Shown here in pieces: positions 15,516 to 20,188 of a DNA stretch of 20,188 nucleotides (position 1 is the first letter of the stretch; each line of letters starts with the position of its first letter). The DNA is from JBFKQC01 sp041627895. Its GTDB lineage: Bacteria > Pseudomonadota > Alphaproteobacteria > Rhodobacterales > Rhodobacteraceae. The notes below the pieces were generated by a model. The model saw nothing but the letters and a program-made list of their open reading frames with translations, searched no databases and had not been told where the DNA came from. The stretch lies in NCBI GenBank assembly GCA_041627895.1, contig JBFKQC010000069.1, positions 1 through 20,188 of the forward strand, read 5' to 3'. The translations under genes and the position numbers were made by a program.

Positions 15516-15642
15516 ATCGCAACTGTTTAACCTGTGCTAGACAGCGTTAAATATCCGTCAATAGCAGCGCAGATATCTCGTGGCCGCCGGAATCCGTGAT
15601 AGGTTCTAAGTGGTTAGTCAATTTGGTGTCGGGGGAACGCAG

Positions 15643-16464
15643 ATGCTCGTGTCCGGAATCGAGGTGCCCTCTGAAATGCGTTTGACGATGGAACAGACCC
15701 CGGCGGACGTGTCCTCGGCGCTGCTCGACTATGTCGAGCGCGTCACCGGGGCCAATACTATGGAAGAGCTCTGGTCGCTGCATTGCGACGCGATGGCGAA
15801 ATTCGGCTTTACCCGGCTGCTCTACGGCTTCACCCGGTTCCGCACCGCCAACTCGCTCGGCAATGCCGAGGATTTCCTGATCCTGACCAATCACGACCCC
15901 GCCTTCATCGGGCCGTTCATCGACGACGGGCTCTACATGCACGCCCCGACCGTCCGCTGGGCGCTGGAAAACAGCGGCGCCTGCAGCTGGAGCTGGATCG
16001 GCGACAACCCAGACTTCCTGACCGAGGCGGAGCGCCGGGTCGTGGAGTTCAACAAGAGGCACGGCATCCAGGCCGGCTATACGATCAGCTTCAAGGATGT
16101 CTCGGCACGCTCGAAGGGCGCGATCGGCCTGATCGCCGGCCCGGACGTCAACCAGTGCCAGGTCGATGCCATGTGGCAGCGCTGCGGCCGGCTGATCACC
16201 GCGATGAACAACGTCGCGCATCTCAAGATCATCTCGCTGCCCTACACCGCCAGCCGCCGGTCGCTGACCAAGCGCCAGCGCGAGGCGCTGGAATGGGTCG
16301 GCGAAGGCAAGACCACGCAGGACATCGCGACGATCATGGGGCTTACGCCGGCCACGGTTGAAAAGCACCTGCGTCTGGCGCGCGAGGCGCTCGATGTCGA
16401 GACCACGGCGCAGGCGGTCCTGAAGGCGTCATTCCAGAATCAGATCTTCGTCCTCGAGGCCTGA
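15643..16464 (+). CDS. LuxR-family regulator with autoinducer-binding domain
   Basis: This is a 273-residue two-domain transcription factor. The N-terminal part (about 25-180) fits the autoinducer-binding domain, with LLYGFTRFRT, a variant motif HAPTVRWALEN (H100-A101-P102) and ACSWSW. The C-terminal part (about 208-263) is a LuxR helix-turn-helix (LTKRQREALEWVGEGKTTQDIATIMGLTPATVEKHLRLA). It resembles VjbR-like regulators of Rhodobacteraceae. The Asp that normally contacts the acyl-homoserine lactone amide in the DP motif is Ala here. No luxI-type synthase lies in the window, so it is a solo here. ATG 15643 is preceded by GGGGGA at a good distance; GTG 15610 would add 11 residues and has no such site. 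An operator-rich region precedes it. Confidence 0.88.
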   Translation: MLVSGIEVPSEMRLTMEQTPADVSSALLDYVERVTGANTMEELWSLHCDAMAKFGFTRLLYGFTRFRTANSLGNAEDFLILTNHDPAFIGPFIDDGLYMHAPTVRWALENSGACSWSWIGDNPDFLTEAERRVVEFNKRHGIQAGYTISFKDVSARSKGAIGLIAGPDVNQCQVDAMWQRCGRLITAMNNVAHLKIISLPYTASRRSLTKRQREALEWVGEGKTTQDIATIMGLTPATVEKHLRLAREALDVETTAQAVLKASFQNQIFVLEA

Positions 16465-16560
16465 GGCGGTGATCCGTCCGGCACCGCGATCGGCGCGAAA
16501 AGCGGCGTTCCCGTGGACAAAACCCCTGAAAATGAGCCTTTTTGTCACCAATTCACGATT

Positions 16561-16574
16561 TGACCGTTCGGTCA
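16561..16574. promoter_or_regulatory. Operator-like palindrome TGACCG-TT-CGGTCA
   Basis: Six-base arms are perfect inverted repeats around TT. TGACCG/CGGTCA dyads are a frequent form of TetR-family operators. The preceding T makes TTGACC, close to a -35 hexamer, but no good -10 is found 17 bp on. It could control a plus-strand transcript entering the structured region. No TetR-type gene is in the window. Confidence 0.35.
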
Positions 16575-16620
16575 GGTATGGAATCCCGTACTTTCTTTAC
16601 CTAGGGTTAAGATGCAGTAT

Positions 16621-16843
16621 CGGGGCGTTCCGTGAGTGGTGGCAATTAGCCAAGGAACGGCGGGTTCGAGCAAGCCGAGATTTCGGCAGGCGAAGGGCCT
16701 GCATCCGGGAGACCGGACGCCGGGCTGGGGCGTATAGTCCGCTTCCAGTCCGGCACCCAAATTGGCGACCCCGTCCTCATCCCCAACCGTCAGGGTGGCC
16801 ATGAAAGAACGGTGCGGTCCCGCGGGACCGCACCGTTTTTTTT
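16621..16843 (+). ncRNA. Candidate structured RNA of unknown class
   Basis: Several consecutive hairpins lie in the plus-strand sequence. CGTTCC/GGAACG (16626-16631 with 16654-16659) encloses TGGC-AATTA-GCCA. GCCGA/TCGGC is at 16674-16687. GCAGGC/GCCTGC is at 16686-16702. TCCGG-GAGA-CCGGA, with a GNRA loop, is at 16704-16717. CGGGG (16621-16625) can pair with CCCCG (16769-16773) to close the whole. The strong terminator with a T-run ends it. No match to tmRNA, SRP RNA, RNase P RNA, 6S RNA or known riboswitches was recognised. It could also be the 3' untranslated region of the luxR-type transcript. Confidence 0.35.
16808..16843 (+). terminator. Strong intrinsic terminator, probably bidirectional
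   Basis: AACGGTGCGGTCCCG (16808-16822) is followed directly by its perfect reverse complement (16823-16837), and eight Ts end the plus-strand side (16836-16843). On the minus strand the stem is followed by TTCTTTCAT, a weaker U-rich tail, 22 bp after the tsf stop. It can therefore end tsf transcripts and any plus-strand transcript coming from the luxR-type side. Confidence 0.88.
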
Positions 16844-16865
16844 CTTGCAGCAGTTCGAGGCGGTC

Positions 16866-17747
16866 TTAGCCCTGGGCCGCCTTCGCGACCTCGGCGGCGA
16901 AATCCTCTTCGACCTTCTCGATGCCCTCGCCGACCTCGAGCCGGACGAAGCCGGTGATCTGAACGCCGGCCGCCTCGGCCGCGGCGCCGACGGTGGTCTT
17001 GCCGTCCTCGCTCTTGACGTAGGGCTGGTTCAGAAGCGTGACCTCGGCCAGCCACTTCTGCATCCGCCCGCCGATCATCTTTTCGATCACCGCCTCGGGC
17101 TTGCCGCTTTCGCGGGCGATGTCCATCTGGATCGCCTTTTCCTTTTCGACGATGGCCGGATCGAGGTCGTCGGCCGACAGCGACGCCGGGTTGATCGCGG
17201 CGATGTGCATGCCGACCCCGCGCGCGAATTCCGCGTCGCCGCCGCGGAACGCCACCAGGACGCCGATCTTGCCCATGCCGGGCGCGGCGGCGTTGTGGAC
17301 ATAGCTGATCACGCTGTCGCCCTCGATGGCGGCCATCCGACGCACGCCCATGTTCTCGCCGATCTTGGCGATCTTGTCGGTCAGCACCTCGGCCACGGCC
17401 TTGCCGCCCAGGTCGGCCGCCTTCAGCGCCTCGACGTCGCCCGCACCCATCGCGGCCTCGGCGATGCCGGCCACCATTTCCTGGAATTCTGCGTTCTTCG
17501 CGACGAAATCGGTTTCCGAATTCACCTCGACCGCGACGCCCTTGCCGCCCTCGACCTTGACGGCGACCAGGCCCTCGGCGGCGGTGCGGCCGGATTTCTT
17601 CGCGGCCTTCGCCAGGCCCTTGGTGCGCAGCCAGTCGACCGCAGCCTCCATGTCGCCGGCCGATTCCGTCAGCGCCTTCTTGGCGTCCATCATGCCCGCG
17701 CCGGTCTTGTCGCGCAGTTCCTTCACCATGCTCGCGGTGATTGCCAT
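16866..17747 (-). CDS. tsf: Translation elongation factor Ts
   Basis: EF-Ts exchanges GDP for GTP on EF-Tu during protein synthesis. The 293-residue protein has the N-terminal UBA-like helical domain (1-50; TASMVKELRDKTGAGMMDAKKAL), the signature TDFVAKN (79-85) and a core with two subdomains; the C-terminal end EDFAAEVAKAAQG closes normally. The start is preceded on the minus strand by AAGGAGAG, a good ribosome site. It follows rpsB by 81 bp on the same strand, the usual rpsB-tsf operon, and ends 22 bp before the bidirectional terminator. Confidence 0.98.
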   Translation of the reverse strand: MAITASMVKELRDKTGAGMMDAKKALTESAGDMEAAVDWLRTKGLAKAAKKSGRTAAEGLVAVKVEGGKGVAVEVNSETDFVAKNAEFQEMVAGIAEAAMGAGDVEALKAADLGGKAVAEVLTDKIAKIGENMGVRRMAAIEGDSVISYVHNAAAPGMGKIGVLVAFRGGDAEFARGVGMHIAAINPASLSADDLDPAIVEKEKAIQMDIARESGKPEAVIEKMIGGRMQKWLAEVTLLNQPYVKSEDGKTTVGAAAEAAGVQITGFVRLEVGEGIEKVEEDFAAEVAKAAQG

Positions 17748-17828
17748 CTTCGGCTCTCCTTCGATGCTCGTCGTCGCCCGGGCGGCGGCCTGCCCGCGCC
17801 CGGTCTCGCTTTCATGCCGCTGGGCGGT

Positions 17829-18632
17829 TCAGGCCCCGGCGGTCTCTTCCTTGGCGGTCTCTTCCGCGGCGGGCGCGCTTTCGGCCAGCGCCTCTTCGAC
17901 CGGGGTCTCTTCCAGTTCGCCCACGTCGATGCCGGCGGCGTCGAGCTGCGCGCTCATCCCGTCGAGCGCCGAACGCGCGACCAGGTCGCAGTACAGCGCG
18001 ATGGCGCGGGCGGCGTCGTCGTTGCCGGGGATGATATAGTCGATGCCCTCGGGCGAGCAGTTGGTGTCGACCACGGCCACGACCGGGATGCCCAGCTTGT
18101 TGGCCTCGGCGATCGCCAGGTCTTCCTTGCCCACGTCGATCACGAACAGCATGTCCGGCAGCCCGCCCATCTCGCGGATGCCGCCGAGGCTGGCCTGCAG
18201 CTTCGCCCGGTCACGCTCGATCGACAGACGCTCGCGCTTGGTCAGGCCCTCGGCGCCGTCGGCCATCTGCTCGTCGATGGCATTCAGCCGCCCGATCGAC
18301 TGGCTGACGGTCTTCCAGTTGGTCAGCGTGCCGCCCAGCCAGCGGTGGTTCATGTAGTATTGCGCGCATTTCTCGGCCGCCTCGGCGATCGGGCGCTGCG
18401 CCTGACGCTTGGTGCCGACGAACAGGATGCGGCCGCCCTTGGCGACGGTTTCGCGCACCGCATTCAGCGCAGCGTCCAGCATCGGGACGGTCTGAGTCAG
18501 GTCGACGATGTGAATGCCGTTGCGGTCGCCGTAGATGAATTCGCCCATCCGCGGGTTCCAGCGCTGGGTCTGGTGGCCAAAGTGAACGCCGGCTTCCAAG
18601 AGCTGGCGCAAAGAGAACTCAGGCAGAGCCAT
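17829..18632 (-). CDS. rpsB: Small ribosomal subunit protein uS2
   Basis: The 267-residue ribosomal protein S2 starts MALPEFSLRQLLEAGVHFGHQTQRWNPRM and contains GIHIVDLTQT, FVGTKRQAQ, RWLGGTLTNWKTV and PDMLFVIDVGKEDLAIAEANKLGIPVVAVVDTN, all typical. The C-terminal tail (about 245-267) is Ala/Glu-rich, as in alphaproteobacteria. The open frame reaches 18782, but the true start is ATG at 18632, preceded by AAGGA. It heads the rpsB-tsf operon. In some bacteria S2 controls its own operon through the leader; whether this applies here cannot be seen. Confidence 0.98.
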   Translation of the reverse strand: MALPEFSLRQLLEAGVHFGHQTQRWNPRMGEFIYGDRNGIHIVDLTQTVPMLDAALNAVRETVAKGGRILFVGTKRQAQRPIAEAAEKCAQYYMNHRWLGGTLTNWKTVSQSIGRLNAIDEQMADGAEGLTKRERLSIERDRAKLQASLGGIREMGGLPDMLFVIDVGKEDLAIAEANKLGIPVVAVVDTNCSPEGIDYIIPGNDDAARAIALYCDLVARSALDGMSAQLDAAGIDVGELEETPVEEALAESAPAAEETAKEETAGA

Positions 18633-18791
18633 CTTGCATGTCCTTTCCGGTTTCGAACCTCGGCGGAACCGTCTCAGGGCATCTGCCCCAACCGGCGGAC
18701 CCGAACGGGATGTCTCCCCGCTGGGCCCAGGCCCCGCCTGTGAAGTGCGCGCGGGATTACGGCATCGCGCCGGGGAACGCAAGGGCCGCGT
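18633..18791 (-). promoter_or_regulatory. rpsB leader and possible promoter
   Basis: On the minus strand TTGCGT (18777-18782) and TAATCC (18754-18759) are 17 bp apart and could form a promoter just after the acetyltransferase stop, although the -10 is poor. The transcript leader of about 115 nt contains a GGGCA-GA-TGCCC dyad and other GC-rich arms, a possible S2-binding structure. The AAGGA ribosome site is at its end. Both points are tentative. Confidence 0.3.
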
Positions 18792-19376
18792 TCAATGCGG
18801 CGGCTTGACCATCAACAGCCACTCGGTGCCCGGGTTGTCCCAGTCCTCCTTGACCATCGGCCGCGCGGCGGCCTGCCGATAGCCGTGCCGTTCGTAAAGC
18901 CGGCGCGCGCCCGCGTTGGCGTCCGAGACGATCAGGCTCATGCCCCGGGGTCCGCGATAGCGCGCCTCGGCGAACTCCAGGAACCGGCTGCCCACCCCCT
19001 GCCCCTGCATCGCCGGCACGGTCGACAGCACATAGACATACCCCGTGCCGGGCGCCTCGTTCTCGAGCGCCTGCAGCGGGTGGAACACCGCCGGCAGGTC
19101 CTGGGGGATCGGCCCGGGCACGGCGGGCTGGCGATGGGCGATCAGGCAGCCGGCCAGGGCGCCGTGGACATCGGCCACCCAGGCGTTGCGGTAGGAAATG
19201 CCCGCGTCCTCGCCGGCAATGCGTGCGCGGCCGATCTGCCACGGGTCCTGCGCCGGCCCGCCAAGCTGGCCCCAGATGTACAGCGGCAGCCCCTCGCCTG
19301 CCTGATTGATCAGCTCCGCCAGCGCCGCCGCGTCGTGCCGCGCGGCGGGTCGGATGTTCATGTCGAGCCCGCGCAT
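18792..19376 (-). CDS. GNAT family N-acetyltransferase
   Basis: The 194-residue protein has the GNAT fold. N-terminal motif MNIRPAARHDAAALAELINQAGEG is followed by a central segment VYVLSTVPAMQGQGVGSRFLEFAE, whose QGQGVGS is the acetyl-CoA pyrophosphate loop. Then come SLIVSDANAGARRLYERHGY (motif B) and a C-terminal VKEDWDNPGTEWLLMVKPP. It transfers an acetyl group to an unknown amine or protein substrate. The open frame extends far upstream, but ATG 19376 is preceded on the minus strand by GGGGGAGG at a good distance. ATG 19361 is an alternative start five codons later. It lies upstream of rpsB on the same strand and diverges from the PfkB-family kinase gene. Confidence 0.88.
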   Translation of the reverse strand: MRGLDMNIRPAARHDAAALAELINQAGEGLPLYIWGQLGGPAQDPWQIGRARIAGEDAGISYRNAWVADVHGALAGCLIAHRQPAVPGPIPQDLPAVFHPLQALENEAPGTGYVYVLSTVPAMQGQGVGSRFLEFAEARYRGPRGMSLIVSDANAGARRLYERHGYRQAAARPMVKEDWDNPGTEWLLMVKPPH

Positions 19377-19493
19377 GTCCGGCCCTCCCCCTGGCGCCCA
19401 GCCCCTGCCGGACAGCCTATCACCGGCGCCGCGGCGCGCCAATTCGCGCATCCGGGGCTTGCGTCCGGCGGCGCGCGGGGCGATTGATCCGGC

Positions 19494-20188
19494 ATGGCGG
19501 CGGTTCCCGACATCCTTTGCATCGGCTCGGTTCTCTGGGACGTGATCGGCCGCAGCCCGAGCCACATGCGCGCGGGATCGGACGCGCCGGGCCGGATCTC
19601 GCGCCATCCGGGCGGCGTGGCGTTGAACATCGCGATGACGCTGCGCCGATTCGGCTTGACCCCGGCGCTGCTGACCGCGATCGGCCGCGACGACGAGGGC
19701 CGCGAACTGGTGTCGCAATGCGAGCGGATGGGCCTGGTGACATCGCATGTCTATCTCTCCGACGACCTGCCCACCGACTGCTACATGGCGGTCGAGGGCG
19801 CCAACGGCCTGATCGCCGCGATCGCCGACGCGCATTCGCTGGAGGCCGCCGGCGCCAAGATCCTGCGCCCGCTGGGCGACGGCACGCTGGGCAGCGCGGC
19901 CGCGCCGTATCCGGGCCTGATCGCGCTGGACGGCAACCTGACCGAGGTCCTGCTGGCCGAGATCGCCGCCTCGCCGCTGTTTTCGGCGGCCGATCTGCGC
20001 GTCGCCCCGGCGAGCCCCGGCAAGGCCGAGCGCCTGCTGCCGCTGCTGTCGCATCCGCGGGCGACGCTTTACGTCAACCTCGAAGAGGCCGGGCTGATCT
20101 GCCAGCGCCGCTTCGCCACCGCGCCCGAGGCCGCCGCCGCGCTCTGCGCCCGCGGATCGGCGCGCGCGCTGGTCACCGACGGCGGGCG
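19494..20188 (+). CDS. PfkB-family carbohydrate kinase, probably pseudouridine kinase (partial)
   Basis: The gene begins at ATG 19494 and runs off the window, so 231 residues are visible. They include the N-terminal motif DILCIGSVLWDVIG and the PfkB substrate motif GGVALNIAMTLRRFG, followed by ALLTAIGRDDEGRELV. Later come LPTDCYMAVEGANGLIAAIADAHSLE and YVNLEEAGLICQRRF. The C-terminal ATP motif (DTxGAGD) lies outside. The sequence resembles pseudouridine kinases of Rhodobacteraceae, which are often followed by a pseudouridine-phosphate glycosidase gene; that neighbour cannot be checked here. It would phosphorylate a nucleoside or sugar with ATP. The start has no strong ribosome site but fits the family N-terminus. 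Confidence 0.8.
   Translation, partial: MAAVPDILCIGSVLWDVIGRSPSHMRAGSDAPGRISRHPGGVALNIAMTLRRFGLTPALLTAIGRDDEGRELVSQCERMGLVTSHVYLSDDLPTDCYMAVEGANGLIAAIADAHSLEAAGAKILRPLGDGTLGSAAAPYPGLIALDGNLTEVLLAEIAASPLFSAADLRVAPASPGKAERLLPLLSHPRATLYVNLEEAGLICQRRFATAPEAAAALCARGSARALVTDGG

Larger units (their letters stand above)
15073..15642. other. Gene-free, palindrome-rich region upstream of the luxR-type gene
   Basis: No open frame here has a recognisable product. The first 60 bp next to the IS are AT-rich, the middle (about 15130-15350) is GC-rich without clear structure, and the last 200 bp are AT-rich and contain several palindromes (listed separately). They probably form the control region of the downstream regulator gene. 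It could also contain remnants of a gene disrupted when the accessory block inserted, but none can be identified. Confidence 0.55.
16465..16865. other. Non-coding region between luxR-type gene and tsf
   Basis: No convincing protein gene is present; the open frames (such as 16469-16804 plus and 16572-16802 minus) have no recognisable features. It holds an operator-like palindrome near 16561, a cluster of stem-loops from 16621 and a strong terminator at 16808-16843. Confidence 0.6.

Noticed and set aside
15532..15544. lux box
   Set aside because: CTG and CAG are 7 bp apart, not 10, and the interior does not fit the known consensus.
15610..15642. GTG start of the LuxR-type protein
   Set aside because: It has no ribosome site, whereas ATG 15643 is preceded by a good GGGGGA.
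16660..16690. GGTTCGAGC resembling a tRNA T-loop
   Set aside because: No acceptor, D or anticodon stems fit around it.
16621..16800. Cobalamin or glycine riboswitch, SRP RNA, RNase P RNA or tmRNA
   Set aside because: Short words such as GGGAGACC recall riboswitch elements, but the conserved cores and their order are absent, and no downstream target gene lies on the plus strand.
16469..16804. A 111-residue plus-strand frame and a 76-residue minus-strand frame (16572-16802)
   Set aside because: No ribosome site, no recognisable domain and unusual residue content. The region is better explained by RNA structure.
16812..18743. A 643-residue open frame on the plus strand
   Set aside because: It lies antisense to tsf and rpsB, which are certain, and starts inside the terminator.

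Overview
The window is high-GC, densely coded DNA. Its gene content and protein sequences look like the family Rhodobacteraceae (Alphaproteobacteria, Rhodobacterales sensu lato). Supporting signs are the PAS_5-type protein, the soluble PhoR upstream of a pst operon that ends in phoB, the large PstC and PstA permeases with N-terminal extensions, the VjbR-like LuxR protein and the rpsB-tsf pair. The species cannot be named from sequence alone. No rRNA, tRNA or CRISPR array was seen.

Layout. (1) 80-757 is a minus-strand PAS-domain protein. (2) 906-5236 is a tightly packed plus-strand cluster: yicC, gmk, a gamma-class carbonic anhydrase, a Cys/Met-metabolism PLP enzyme and the sensor kinase phoR, joined by overlaps or gaps of a few bases. 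(3) A 314-bp gap carries three 11-bp-spaced PhoB half-sites (Pho box). It is followed at 5551-12034 by pstS-pstC-pstA-pstB-phoU-phoB, with stop/start overlaps at pstB/phoU and phoU/phoB. The kinase lies in front of the Pho box in the housekeeping cluster, and its regulator lies at the end of the Pho-controlled operon. (4) 12035-15072 is an accessory insertion with visibly different codon use. It holds a predicted membrane-anchored, coiled-coil metzincin-type metalloprotease that I cannot assign to a named family, then a complete 1500-bp ISNCY-type insertion sequence with inverted repeats. (5) 15073-15642 is a gene-free, palindrome-rich regulatory stretch, including a weak dif-like site, before an autoinducer-type LuxR regulator. 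(6) 16465-16865 is non-coding but strongly hairpin-rich and ends in a near-perfect intrinsic terminator, so it may hold an unannotated RNA. (7) 16866-19376 is a minus-strand block: tsf, rpsB and a GNAT acetyltransferase. (8) From 19494 a plus-strand PfkB-family kinase (probably pseudouridine kinase) runs off the window.

How the genes work together. PstSCAB imports phosphate. PhoU and the transporter are expected to report phosphate status to PhoR, which phosphorylates PhoB, and PhoB should act at the Pho box in front of pstS. The most likely undescribed items are the coiled-coil metzincin placed directly behind phoB, where read-through could put it under phosphate control, and the structured region between the luxR-type gene and tsf. 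PstA is also unusual for its large periplasmic insert with a helical, coiled-coil-like segment.
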